Of a DNA stretch of 48,509 bases, positions 7,816-17,100 are shown piece after piece. The notes beneath the pieces were generated by a model. That model made no database searches. It saw only the letters and a program-made list of their open reading frames with translations, and was not told where the DNA came from. The stretch comes from Photobacterium aquae (lineage in GTDB: Bacteria; Pseudomonadota; Gammaproteobacteria; Enterobacterales; Vibrionaceae). The translations under genes were made by a program, and so were the position numbers. The DNA lies in the NCBI RefSeq assembly GCF_001029445.1, contig NZ_LDOT01000033.1, positions 1 through 48,509 on the forward strand. Direction: 5' to 3'. Every line of letters starts with the position of its first letter. Position 1 is the stretch's first letter.

Positions 7816-9222
7816 ATGAACAAAATAAAATTCCCCTCTGCCTACACTATCCTGATGCTTTTGACCGTTCTGATGGCATTGCTGACTTGGCTGATCCCTG
7901 CCGGGCAATACCAGATGGTCACCAACGAGACCCTGGGCCGTATGGTGCCGGTGGTGGGTTCCTACCAAACCGTCGATGCCAACCCGCAAGGGATCATTGA
8001 TATCCTGATGGCCCCGATTCAGGGCTTTTACGATCCGGCCAGCTATGCCGCCCGCGCTGTCGATGTCGCCTTGTTCGTGCTGGTGATCGGCGGTTTCCTT
8101 GCCGTGGTGACCCAAACCGGCGCCATTGACGCAGGGATTGCCGGTACAATGAAGCGCCTTGCCGGCCGTGAAAAGTGGATGATCCCTATCTTGATGGGCT
8201 TGTTTGCCCTCGGCGGTACCGTCTATGGCATGGCCGAAGAAACCATCCCCTTCTATGCCCTGCTGATCCCTGTGATGATCGCCGCCGGTTATGACAGTAT
8301 CGTCGGTGTGGCAATTATCATGGTCGGCGCGGGGATCGGCTGCCTTGGCTCAACCATCAACCCCTTCGCGACGGTGATTGCCTCTAACGCCGCAGAAATC
8401 AATTTCATGGAAGGTTTCGCACTGCGTGCCGCGATTCTGGTCATTGGCTGGCTCATCTGTGTGTTCTACGTCATGCGCTATGCAGAGCGAGTAAAACAAG
8501 ATCCGTCCAGCTCGATTGTTGCCCACCAGCACGACGACAACCTGCGTCATTTCCTTCACAGCAAAGAGCAACAAACCCCTGAGCTAAATACAACCCGCAA
8601 GGCGGTACTGGCAATTTTCGGCCTGACGTTCTGCGTCATGATGTGGGGTGTTTCAAGTGCTGGCTGGTGGATGGCCGAACTCTCTGCCCTCTTTATCGGC
8701 TCCAGCATTCTGGTTGGCTTCGTTGGCCGCCTGTCTGAAGTGGAAATCACCGACAGCTTTGTTAACGGCGCGCGCGATTTGCTCGGCGTGGCACTGATCA
8801 TCGCCATCGCCCGTGGTTTGGTCGTGGTCATGGACAACGGCAATATCACCCATACCATTTTGAACTACGCCGAAGGCCTACTGGGCGGTTTGAACGAAAT
8901 CGCTTTCATCAACGCAATCTACTGGGTTGAGGCCGTACTGTGTATCGTAGTGCCATCGTCTTCTGGCTTGGCGGTACTCTCTATGCCTGTTCTTGCCCCA
9001 CTGGCCGATTTTGCCGGGGTGGGCCGCGAACTGGTTGTAACCGCGTTCCAATCAGCCTCTGGCCTACCTAACCTAGTAACCCCGACATCCGGTGTTGTTA
9101 TGGGTGGCCTTGCTATCGGCCGCGTCGCCTACTCCTCATGGCTTCGCTTCATCGGCCCGCTTATCGGTATCCTGACAGCAATGGTCATGATGCTACTGAG
9201 CCTCGGCGTCATGATGAGCTAA
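7816..9222 (+). CDS. YfcC-family membrane transporter
   Basis: This is a 468-residue inner-membrane protein with about 11-12 hydrophobic spans, belonging to the YfcC/ArcD-like C4-dicarboxylate or basic amino-acid transporter superfamily. The N-terminus FPSAYTILMLLTVLMALLTW and the following LIPAGQY are typical of the family, as is the SSSGLAVLSMPVLAPLADFAGV stretch (its first half and second half read across residues near 375-400). The start at 7816 has a TAAGGAAT ribosome site; an upstream in-frame codon at 7783 has none. It sits directly behind the opine dehydrogenase and probably carries that enzyme's substrate or product, perhaps an arginine-related compound. The unit ends in the hairpin at 9278. 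Confidence 0.85.
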   Translation: MNKIKFPSAYTILMLLTVLMALLTWLIPAGQYQMVTNETLGRMVPVVGSYQTVDANPQGIIDILMAPIQGFYDPASYAARAVDVALFVLVIGGFLAVVTQTGAIDAGIAGTMKRLAGREKWMIPILMGLFALGGTVYGMAEETIPFYALLIPVMIAAGYDSIVGVAIIMVGAGIGCLGSTINPFATVIASNAAEINFMEGFALRAAILVIGWLICVFYVMRYAERVKQDPSSSIVAHQHDDNLRHFLHSKEQQTPELNTTRKAVLAIFGLTFCVMMWGVSSAGWWMAELSALFIGSSILVGFVGRLSEVEITDSFVNGARDLLGVALIIAIARGLVVVMDNGNITHTILNYAEGLLGGLNEIAFINAIYWVEAVLCIVVPSSSGLAVLSMPVLAPLADFAGVGRELVVTAFQSASGLPNLVTPTSGVVMGGLAIGRVAYSSWLRFIGPLIGILTAMVMMLLSLGVMMS

Positions 9223-9277
9223 CCGACCATAATTATTATCTTTCGAAATTAAAACAACCCTTTCAGTTGGCACAAAA

Positions 9278-9308
9278 AAAGCCGGTGATACCCTCACCGG
9301 CTTTATTG
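9278..9308 (+). terminator. Terminator after the YfcC-type gene
   Basis: AAAGCCGGTGA (9278-9288) pairs with TCACCGGCTTT (9294-9304) around a 5-base loop, followed by ATT. The A-run before the stem also lets it work in the reverse direction. Confidence 0.8.
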
Positions 9309-9564
9309 CGTTGAACGATATAAAAGCCATTAAAAGCCGCCCCTCCATCACCGATTCGCTCCTAGACTTAGCACCATGATAGGCACATCAACTACTGTAG
9401 CTGTAGCAACAATCTCAATACCTTTGTTGCCTCGTCATAGCCAGATACCTTTACCACTTCCACTGGAAGATTAATCAAGCAGATCTCACTCACCACCGAA
9501 TACACCGGCAATAGGCAAAGTGATCTTAATAACATCACTGACGTGGCGATAAAAAAGAAACAAA
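9309..9564. other. Intergenic region between two terminators
   Basis: About 255 bases lie between the transporter terminator and the chemoreceptor terminator. A 67-codon minus-strand frame (9392-9595) would start inside the chemoreceptor terminator and has no good ribosome site, so it is not called. No other feature is seen. Confidence 0.5.
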
Positions 9565-9590
9565 AAAGGCAGTGATTGCCCACTGCCTTT
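9565..9590 (-). terminator. Terminator of the chemoreceptor gene
   Basis: AAAGGCAGTG and CACTGCCTTT (9565-9574 and 9581-9590) form a 10-bp stem with a 6-base loop. On the minus strand it is followed by TTTGTTTCTTTTTT, a good termination tract. Confidence 0.85.
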
Positions 9591-9618
9591 GCCAATACCT
9601 ATCCGGTTATTTTCGATC

Positions 9619-11478
9619 TTATCCCATCTTGAAGTAAGACATTTCCTGCTTCATGGCTTCAATCAATGCGGAGATTTCCCGGTTAACGTCGCTGATCAAG
9701 CGGGCGTTATCCAAACTGATCTGTACAGTATGGTTGATATTCTCTACTCGGCGGGAAACATCCATCGTCACCGATGACTGCTCTTCCGAGGCCGTTGCCA
9801 CCAAGGTATTGATATCAGACATTGCTTCGACTTTCGCCATGATCCCTCTAAATGCCTCGGAGATCTCCAGCGACATCCGGTAGGACTCTTCCACCAAGCT
9901 AGAATTGCTCACCATGAACTCATCAGCTTTCTTCGATTGCTCCTGCAGCTGCAAAATAATCGACTGAATATCAATGGTTGATTGCTGAGTCTTGGCTGCA
10001 AGCGATCTCACCTCGTCGGCAACAACGGCAAAACCTCGGCCCTGCTCACCAGCACGCGCGGCTTCGATTGCAGCATTGAGAGCCAAAAGGTTAGTCTGTT
10101 CCGAAATCGACGTGATCACATCCACCACTGAGCTGATCTTGTCGCTATATTGGCGCAACTCGCTGACAATCAATACCGACTCTTTGATTGAATCACTCAC
10201 CTGAACCGAAATAGACTCAGAACGCTGCAAGGTTTCAGAACCCACGGCAACCACCTGAAGAACGTCACTCGCTTGGGTATCAGCCTGAGCCGCGTTATGC
10301 GCCACATCAGTGGCTGTCGAGGATAGCTCGGTAATCGCCGCCGCAACCTGCTCAACTTCCATCGACTCGCTCTGGGCATTATCCTTGTTATCTTGGATAA
10401 TCGATTCAATTCGTGATTGGTTGGCAAGTAATGAATCCGTCACCGTATTTGTGGTTTGAGTTATCGTTTTGATACTTTGTTGCATATTACGCAAGGATTG
10501 CGACACCAAGCCATTTGGGTTGAACTCAACCGATACGATATGGCCAAGAGCAAATTGCTCTATTTTTTCAGCCAGGACTTCCGGCTCCTCGCCCAAGTTG
10601 GTATTGATCTCTTTCTTAACAATAGCGAATACAATAAGCGCAAGAATAACGCCGACAGAAAGCAACAGCATAACGAACATTGTCAGGATGGTGTTTCTAT
10701 TTTCAAACGCACTATTTTGAAGTGTAAACGCGAATATATCGTATTGGTTATTATAGTCCTGCTTCGAAACAGTAAAATATTCACCTTTATCATTTTCATA
10801 CAAAAACGGTTCATCGGTTACCGACTTATAAATCGGCATAATATCGTAGACATTTTTGCCTTTCCAAGATGCTGTCTGGCTATCGACAAACAATACATGG
10901 CCATCTTTGGCCGCTATTGTAAATTCCATCTTGGTTCTCAGCAGATCCTGAGTAATATCAACATCTATGCTCAAAACACCGATAATACGATCGAACTCAT
11001 TACGAATAGGCGATGCTACACTGATAATAGTCTCACCCGTGGAACTGATATAAGGTGAGGAGATAACATTTTTTCCAGACATCGGCACCATGAACCATTC
11101 ACGCTGCTTCTCTTTGGCATTGAACCCATGCATGATACCGCTTAATTCATTGGAATAAGTGAATGTTTCACCTGATGGCTTACTAAAATAAACCCCCATA
11201 TACTTGCCGTTTGATTCTGTAACGATCTTTTTCATTATCGCCAATGTTTCATTGTCAAAATCAAATCGAGCAAACGTATTTGCTAATGCATTCACGCTAT
11301 TCTGTGTATTCGATAACGTACTTCCTAATGCCGATGTCAGGGTATTAACGACAACCTCATTCTCTTTCTTGATATTTTCGTTTGTCCAGCTTTCAAGATA
11401 ACGATAGCTAACCAAACAGCTAATAAATATCAAAATAGTTAATGTTGAAACAAAATAAAGCGTAATTTTCTTAAGCAT
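9619..11478 (-). CDS. Methyl-accepting chemotaxis protein, Cache sensor type
   Basis: The 619-residue transmembrane chemoreceptor has one span near residues 5-24, a periplasmic sensor of about 235 residues, and a second span near 264-287. A short HAMP-like linker (NTNLGEEPE) follows. The long C-terminal signalling coiled coil includes the conserved hairpin tip, with EQTNLLALNAAIEAARAGE and FAVVADEVRSLA. The size and motifs of the sensor (GVYFSKPSGE, SPYISSTGE, IGVLSIDVDI) fit a dCache domain, which often binds amino acids or related metabolites. No C-terminal CheR-docking pentapeptide is seen. A GGAGAGGGA ribosome site precedes the ATG. Its neighbours leave open a role in sensing the opine or amino acid of the adjacent operon, but that is speculation. 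Confidence 0.93.
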   Translation of the reverse strand: MLKKITLYFVSTLTILIFISCLVSYRYLESWTNENIKKENEVVVNTLTSALGSTLSNTQNSVNALANTFARFDFDNETLAIMKKIVTESNGKYMGVYFSKPSGETFTYSNELSGIMHGFNAKEKQREWFMVPMSGKNVISSPYISSTGETIISVASPIRNEFDRIIGVLSIDVDITQDLLRTKMEFTIAAKDGHVLFVDSQTASWKGKNVYDIMPIYKSVTDEPFLYENDKGEYFTVSKQDYNNQYDIFAFTLQNSAFENRNTILTMFVMLLLSVGVILALIVFAIVKKEINTNLGEEPEVLAEKIEQFALGHIVSVEFNPNGLVSQSLRNMQQSIKTITQTTNTVTDSLLANQSRIESIIQDNKDNAQSESMEVEQVAAAITELSSTATDVAHNAAQADTQASDVLQVVAVGSETLQRSESISVQVSDSIKESVLIVSELRQYSDKISSVVDVITSISEQTNLLALNAAIEAARAGEQGRGFAVVADEVRSLAAKTQQSTIDIQSIILQLQEQSKKADEFMVSNSSLVEESYRMSLEISEAFRGIMAKVEAMSDINTLVATASEEQSSVTMDVSRRVENINHTVQISLDNARLISDVNREISALIEAMKQEMSYFKMG

Positions 11479-11873
11479 GTCCCTCTCCTAGGGCGATCAT
11501 GAACGACCTATCACTATCCAAAGCTTTCCGAAACCATTGTATTTATACAGCTTTCGCTCATAATCAAAAACGATAGTGCTACTTTCTGTTTACATTAATT
11601 CAAGCTGGCTTAATAACTTAACAATACAACTGTATTTTTAATATAGTTATCTATCTAGCGAATACGCTTATTCCAGATAAGAATACTTATATTTCTATAT
11701 CAAGCATTCTAAATAGATGGATAAGCACCATTATTCGCGGCGCAAAACAAAAATACCCCAATACCAATATGAAGACATGATAAATACTATACACAAATTA
11801 CTGATAATATACATATTTGAAAATAATAATTGTGCGTAATGCACGACTTTGTATTATGTAAATACAATAAAAA
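11479..11873. other. AT-rich intergenic region upstream of the chemoreceptor
   Basis: About 400 bases, markedly richer in A and T than the flanking genes, with no reading frame of note. It must hold the chemoreceptor promoter on the minus strand. I could not identify a clear sigma-70 or sigma-28 pair. Confidence 0.5.
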
Positions 11874-11897
11874 AAGGCAGCGATCACCCGCTGCCTT
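11874..11897 (-). terminator. Terminator of the DUF1800-DUF1501 unit
   Basis: AAGGCAGCG (11874-11882) and CGCTGCCTT (11889-11897) form a 9-bp stem with a 6-base loop; on the minus strand a run of seven T follows. It lies 33 bases after the DUF1501 stop codon. Confidence 0.85.
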
Positions 11898-11929
11898 CCT
11901 TCGTTGCTATTAGCCAATATCGCTAACGT

Positions 11930-13453
11930 TTAGATTTTATTCCATGCATCCTGCCAATAGAGGCTATCGCCCGGGGCATATCCAGAATTTGAACACCACC
12001 CCGAATACGGCCAAGGCTTACACTGATACAAAGCATTATCCTTACCCACGACAATATCACCTTCGTTATAAGCCGTTCCCACTGTATAGGTTGGATATTG
12101 CGGCGGAGGATCTGGCAATTCTGGTCCTACCGCACCTACCATAAACGGAATTGTCTTCTGCTCGAACTGTGACAAGGAGGCAAACAGAGTTTCCGGCAGA
12201 TCATCATAACCAAACCACTGAGCCAAACTGGCATTGACCTGATCCGCCGCGATCTCCGGGATCAAGCGACCATTTTTATAATCATACTCACTACCCGGCT
12301 TGAGATCCGGCCACTTACCATAGGCTTTTCCACCCTGTACTGCTCCGCCCATAATGATCTGATGGCCAGCCCAGCCATGATCCGTTCCTGTTTCGTTAGG
12401 CATAATTCGGCGTCCGAAATCAGACATGGTAAAGGTGGTTACATTCTCTGACAGCCCCTGCTGCTTGATTTCATGGTAGAACGCTGCCATTGCATCAGCG
12501 ACCTGCTTCAATAACCCAGCGTGGGCATTAAGCTGATCTTTATGGGTATCAAAACCACCGAGTCCAAGGAAGAATACCTGCCGGCGGTGGCCCATCGCTT
12601 CGCTGTTCCTAGCCTTGATCATCTGCGCCGTGGTATGAAGCATATTACCAAGCCCCGTATCAGGAAACCCCGGTAGTTTGCCCACAGAGGCCAATGCCTC
12701 ATCCAACTGGGCATTCTCATGGTATCGGCTTGCCATCGTTGCTGAGTAGTTATCTTCATACAGGTTGGCAAACTGCGCATTAAAATGGCGCATCATGGCA
12801 TCAACACGATCAGCGGTTGTCAAACCGCTATAGCTACCCGCTCCAACACTGGTCGTCACCAACTGCTCTTTGATGTTATTGCGCAGCCATTTCTTCTCGC
12901 CGCCTAACGAAATCATCGGCGAGAGCTTACCCGGCAGATACATCTGCTCTACCATTCGGCCAGCCCAGCCTAGCTTAATATCCATCTCATCGGCACCGGA
13001 CTGCCACATCGTTTGCTGGAGATTGTGCGCCATCAGGAACTCAGGATAACGCGCACTAGTCTGATCACGACCAATGATCGGCTCAACCAACTGGCCGGTA
13101 TTAACGATCACTGTTGCGCTTTTCTCAACGGCAAAAATATCCTGCAGGCTTTGCATTGCCGGATGCAGGCTCAACGCAACATTATTGTCGGTTTTAATAC
13201 CTAGCGGCACGGCAGCACTACGCTCAATCGCCAGTTTAGGACGAGCAGACAAATACTCCGCATAAGCACTATCGTCATCGGGGATCACCATGTTGTAGGC
13301 ATCGTTACCGCCAAGCAGGAAGATACACACCAGCGCCTTGTAGTCTTCATCCGTATTCGCCACGGGATTAAGAGCAGCAACCGACGGGGCAACAACCGAG
13401 GTCGCTCCCAGTGCTGCCGTCCCTTTCAAAAAGTTACGTCTTGATAGTTTCAT
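11930..13453 (-). CDS. DUF1501 family protein, Tat-exported, with C-terminal CBM5/12-like domain
   Basis: The 507-residue protein begins with a twin-arginine signal, SRRNFLKGTAALGATS, so it is predicted to be exported folded. The body is a DUF1501 domain, a family related in fold to sulfatases and alkaline phosphatases, with segments such as FLLGGNDAYNMV, GGFDTHKDQ and FGRRIMPNETGTDHGWA. The last 60 or so residues form a separate module with YNEGDIV, ALYQCKPWP and a WQDAW ending. This resembles the chitin/cellulose-binding CBM5/12 fold and closely matches the tail of the protein at 25509-26087. The enzymatic function of DUF1501 is not established. It lies 3 bases after the DUF1800 gene and is surely co-transcribed with it. 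Confidence 0.85.
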   Translation of the reverse strand: MKLSRRNFLKGTAALGATSVVAPSVAALNPVANTDEDYKALVCIFLLGGNDAYNMVIPDDDSAYAEYLSARPKLAIERSAAVPLGIKTDNNVALSLHPAMQSLQDIFAVEKSATVIVNTGQLVEPIIGRDQTSARYPEFLMAHNLQQTMWQSGADEMDIKLGWAGRMVEQMYLPGKLSPMISLGGEKKWLRNNIKEQLVTTSVGAGSYSGLTTADRVDAMMRHFNAQFANLYEDNYSATMASRYHENAQLDEALASVGKLPGFPDTGLGNMLHTTAQMIKARNSEAMGHRRQVFFLGLGGFDTHKDQLNAHAGLLKQVADAMAAFYHEIKQQGLSENVTTFTMSDFGRRIMPNETGTDHGWAGHQIIMGGAVQGGKAYGKWPDLKPGSEYDYKNGRLIPEIAADQVNASLAQWFGYDDLPETLFASLSQFEQKTIPFMVGAVGPELPDPPPQYPTYTVGTAYNEGDIVVGKDNALYQCKPWPYSGWCSNSGYAPGDSLYWQDAWNKI

Positions 13454-13456
13454 GGC

Positions 13457-14980
13457 TTACCCCTGACAACGGAATTCTGGTGAACACTGGATGGCAAATA
13501 GCGTATCGATAACCTTACGGTCTTCATTACGGCGATCTTGCTCTAATTGGGCCAGCATGGCGTGCAGGTAATCGGCCAATGGCTGTGACATCAAGCCACC
13601 GAACAACCGCTCGTTGACCAAAGCAACATACGCCTGCGGATCGCTGACTACCGCCTTGAACTCACTACGGTCCCAATGCCAACGCTTAGGCTTGGTTGGA
13701 TCGACCGACGTGATCATCCCCCACATCCGATTTGAAATTCGACGCATCACATCCATCGATAGAATCGCAAACTCAGGGCCACTTAATTGCTTGTCGGTTA
13801 GCTCACCTTTAGGGGCGTAATCGGGCTCATAGAAGTTAAACACACTAGAAGCCTGTAGCGGCGCTTGGCCAAAGTTGCCTTGAATCCCAGCGAAATCCCA
13901 CCAGCGCAATGGATCATTATTCTTAACCTCAAGGGCGCGACATAGATTGGCCATCGCAATCACTGGCTCCTTCACTTTGCCAAAATTGCGCTTGCCCGTC
14001 CCCGATGCTTGATGATCCGCCATAGCACGTCCCGCCAGCAAATCTTTATCAAGCAGAATTGCACGTACCACGGCCTTCATATCGCCACGGACACCATAAC
14101 CGTTATCTTTGAACACATCAGAAACACGCTTGATATAGTTGCGACGCGGATTGCTGATAGTCAGGCGTTTAATCAGCAAAGTAGAAATGAACATTGGGGT
14201 GTTGCGGTGCTCAAACAGCAGATCGATAGCTTGATCCAAATCCTGCTCTGCAGTTTGCCCTGCCGGGAAGACCTGCCCCATCACCACTTTCTCGTCCGTA
14301 TCGTGACGGCTGGCCACCGCATACATAGGCTCAAGGTAATTACGGCGGCGCCAGCCGGTAAATACTCGCGCCAACTCTTCAACATCATCCTGCGAATAAT
14401 TGGGGATTTTGTTGCCGTTAGTATCAAGACTCACCGTGCCGTTGGAGTCCAAACGCCACAAACCGATGCTGAACAGCTGCATCACTTCACGAGCATAGTT
14501 CTCGTCAGGGAATGTATTGCGCTGCGGATTAGCCTTACAGCTTCCCTCCATCGTGAGAAATTTGCCCATAGCAGGGCTCAATGTGACGGCCTTGAGCAAG
14601 TCGCGAAAATTGCCAAACGCATGCTCTAGCAGCAAATCGTAATACTCTGCCAACGACTGAGAGTCAGGGCCGCCATAGCGCGAGACAACCAGAATTTGGC
14701 TCAATGCATAGGCAACACGCTGTCTTAGCTGATCACCCCCGGTAAGTGCACGGCACCACCAGGCACTCATCCTGGCTACCTCATTGATTTTTTCATTGCT
14801 TGCGGAGGAAAATTGCTCTGTCAGCTGGCGGTGACGAACCAACGGCTGCTCAAACTGTTCGCTAAGCCATGCCTCTTCCCCAATTTCAAGCAGCGTGCTG
14901 ATATCCCCCGGTTTCGGACCAAAGGTTGCACGGTATATAAACCTAGCCGCCTGACCGGGATCATTGATTATATGGGTCAC
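13457..14980 (-). CDS. DUF1800 family protein
   Basis: The 507-residue protein has the family N-terminus AARFIYRATFGPKPGDI and the internal motifs NENYAREVMQLFSIGL-like (here FPDENYAREVMQLFSIGLW) and ELARVFTGWRRR. The DUF1800 family has no assigned biochemical activity. It is nearly always encoded next to DUF1501, as here. The start is GTG with an AAAGGGAAAG ribosome site. Unlike its partner it shows no signal peptide, so it either stays in the cytoplasm or is exported together with the Tat substrate. It is the first gene of a two-gene operon ending at the 11874 hairpin. Confidence 0.87.
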   Translation of the reverse strand: MTHIINDPGQAARFIYRATFGPKPGDISTLLEIGEEAWLSEQFEQPLVRHRQLTEQFSSASNEKINEVARMSAWWCRALTGGDQLRQRVAYALSQILVVSRYGGPDSQSLAEYYDLLLEHAFGNFRDLLKAVTLSPAMGKFLTMEGSCKANPQRNTFPDENYAREVMQLFSIGLWRLDSNGTVSLDTNGNKIPNYSQDDVEELARVFTGWRRRNYLEPMYAVASRHDTDEKVVMGQVFPAGQTAEQDLDQAIDLLFEHRNTPMFISTLLIKRLTISNPRRNYIKRVSDVFKDNGYGVRGDMKAVVRAILLDKDLLAGRAMADHQASGTGKRNFGKVKEPVIAMANLCRALEVKNNDPLRWWDFAGIQGNFGQAPLQASSVFNFYEPDYAPKGELTDKQLSGPEFAILSMDVMRRISNRMWGMITSVDPTKPKRWHWDRSEFKAVVSDPQAYVALVNERLFGGLMSQPLADYLHAMLAQLEQDRRNEDRKVIDTLFAIQCSPEFRCQG

Positions 14981-15202
14981 TTTACTTTCCCTTTAACTAT
15001 TAGAATATTAATTCAATAAAATCATGAAATAGAAAAAGCAAACCCCACAATTTATCGCATCAAAAATGGAACAAAAGTAGCAATTTTCTTTCTTCCAGCC
15101 GCTTGCCGTATAGATAACAGGCACTTCGTTGCTCGGAGAATCGTCAAATTTCACAACCGATAAATCAACATGAATAATCCATAGATAAATTACGCATAAA
15201 AA

Positions 15203-15227
15203 AACGCCCAGCACATGGCTGGGCGTT
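15203..15227 (-). terminator. Terminator of pepF
   Basis: AACGCCCAGC (15203-15212) and GCTGGGCGTT (15218-15227) form a 10-bp stem with a 5-base loop, followed by TTTTT on the minus strand. Confidence 0.85.
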
Positions 15228-15242
15228 GTTATCCAATCGGTA

Positions 15243-17033
15243 TTATTTACCAAGGCTATCTAGCAATTGCTCAAACTCATCAATCTGCTTGGCAATCATA
15301 TCGACACTCTGCTGCCAGAAAGCCGCTTCACGAATATCCATCCCTAAATGCTTGGCAACCACCTCTTCTGCTGTCATTGAGCCAGTATCACGCAGCAAGG
15401 CTTTATAGTCGTCATAGAAAGACGCGCCTTTGGCTTCTCGCTGGGCATAGACCCCCTTGCTGAACAGGTAACCAAATAGGTATGGGTAGTTATAGAAACT
15501 CACTTCAGCAATACTAAAGTGAAGCTTGCTGGCCCAGAACATCTCATTGGTTTCGTCCATGGCATCGCCATACCATTCACGCCATGTTTCAGACATTAAC
15601 GCCTTGAACTGATCAGCCGTGAACTCACCGCCGCTACGCTGCTCGTAAAACGCCTTTTCAAATTCGTAGCGAACCGGAATATTGACCAAAAGTGCCAATG
15701 CCGACTGGGCTTCTTCCCACAGCATCAGCAATTTTTCTTCTTCGCTGGTGGCTTTTTCTAGCAAAGCGTCACGTACAACGTTCTCGGCAAAAATGGAAGC
15801 GGTCTCGGCCAAGGTCATTGGGTATTTGGTTTTAACCAATGGCATGTCACGCATAACCCAGTTATGAAATGCATGGCCCAGTTCATGTGCCAGAGTCAGC
15901 ATATCTGACATACTGCCCCCCCATGTCATAAAAACCAACGGGGTTCGGCTACTGGCCAATTTCGTGCAGTAGGCACCCAAACGCTTATTCGGCTGCGGTG
16001 CGGCATCAATAAGTTGCTGCTCAACCATCATATCGACAAACTCAGCCATCTCTGGATCGACCCCAGCAAAGGCCTCGCGAATAATAGCGATGCCTTCAGC
16101 AAAGCTGTAGGTCTGGCTGGATGTGTTTGACAATGCAGGCATCGATGCCTGCTCATCCCAAGGCTTGAGCGTTGACGTCCCGAATAGCCTTGCCATTTGC
16201 AAACCGGCCTTCTGGCCTACGCCACGGTTGGCCTTGGCAACTCCCATCATGGCATCCAGTGTGGCCTTTTCGATATGGCTACCGTGCAAACTCGGATCCA
16301 GAAAATGCATCGGTTTAGTATGGCTGCGCTTTTCATATTCGGTAAGGCGAGCCCCGGCCAACGCATTCAAGATCGCGGCAAAGCTTTCCTGATGCACAGT
16401 CATCGCCTCTGCAATAGCGCGCCATGCCGGCTCACGGCGCATCGCATCACCGCCATAAATAATACTGGCAGCCTGTGATAGTCCCATTGTTTCCTGCGTA
16501 CCGTCTGCCAATGTCAAGGTGACTTTCAGACAACCGGTAATATTGTCGTACAGGCGTCCCCATGCCAGTCGACCGTCCTGATCCAGAGCCGTCAGCAACT
16601 GCTCTTCGCCAATCGTGAGCTGGTGCGCTTTCAGCAACCGGCTGCGTTCGAAACCAAAGCGCCAGTCTGCCACCTCATTATCGGCCAACAACGCCTCGAA
16701 CTGGGCATCATCGAAATTAATAATCGCCTGCTCAAACGGTGTCCATGACTGACTTAAGCGCGACAGCAGGCTATTCACCTGCCCTTGTAGCTTCTTGGCA
16801 CCGACATCCGTCGCGTCAACAGACAAAATACAGCTACTGAAGGTATACAATGTATGAAGCTTGACCTTCAGCTCGGCGAATATCAATACCGCAGCCGTTA
16901 CGCCTGCAACTGATGCCGAATCCAACGCAACCAACTCCGGCAGCTTTGCCTCAACGAAGGTTAGGTCCTGAGAAATTTGCGGATCATTCAGATCCTGATA
17001 GGCAGCAGAAAGATCCCAACTAGGTGTCGTCAT
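15243..17033 (-). CDS. pepF: M3-family oligoendopeptidase (PepF-like)
   Basis: This is a cytoplasmic zinc metallopeptidase that cleaves short peptides. The 596-residue protein contains the thermolysin-type zinc motif HELGH at residues 383-387 in the context LTLAHELGHAFHNW, with the downstream family glutamate in the segment TLAETASIFAENV. Length and motifs fit the pepF/M3 oligoendopeptidase family. The ATG at 17033 is preceded by AAAGGAGA; the frame is open 50 codons further up, but those residues overlap the end of btuD and look non-coding. The gene lies 67 bases after btuD in the same direction and ends in its own terminator. Confidence 0.88.
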   Translation of the reverse strand: MTTPSWDLSAAYQDLNDPQISQDLTFVEAKLPELVALDSASVAGVTAAVLIFAELKVKLHTLYTFSSCILSVDATDVGAKKLQGQVNSLLSRLSQSWTPFEQAIINFDDAQFEALLADNEVADWRFGFERSRLLKAHQLTIGEEQLLTALDQDGRLAWGRLYDNITGCLKVTLTLADGTQETMGLSQAASIIYGGDAMRREPAWRAIAEAMTVHQESFAAILNALAGARLTEYEKRSHTKPMHFLDPSLHGSHIEKATLDAMMGVAKANRGVGQKAGLQMARLFGTSTLKPWDEQASMPALSNTSSQTYSFAEGIAIIREAFAGVDPEMAEFVDMMVEQQLIDAAPQPNKRLGAYCTKLASSRTPLVFMTWGGSMSDMLTLAHELGHAFHNWVMRDMPLVKTKYPMTLAETASIFAENVVRDALLEKATSEEEKLLMLWEEAQSALALLVNIPVRYEFEKAFYEQRSGGEFTADQFKALMSETWREWYGDAMDETNEMFWASKLHFSIAEVSFYNYPYLFGYLFSKGVYAQREAKGASFYDDYKALLRDTGSMTAEEVVAKHLGMDIREAAFWQQSVDMIAKQIDEFEQLLDSLGK

Positions 17034-17100
17034 GGTGTCTCCTTTTGTAGCCAGCCTGCCCATTCTTCGCAGGCTGCAATAATAAATATGTTCCGAGTCG

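Noticed and set aside
9392..9595. 67-codon minus-strand frame
   Set aside because: It starts inside the chemoreceptor terminator and lacks a ribosome site.
15008..15253. 81-codon minus-strand frame between DUF1800 and pepF
   Set aside because: It runs through the pepF terminator hairpin and overlaps the pepF 3' end; the composition is not protein-like.
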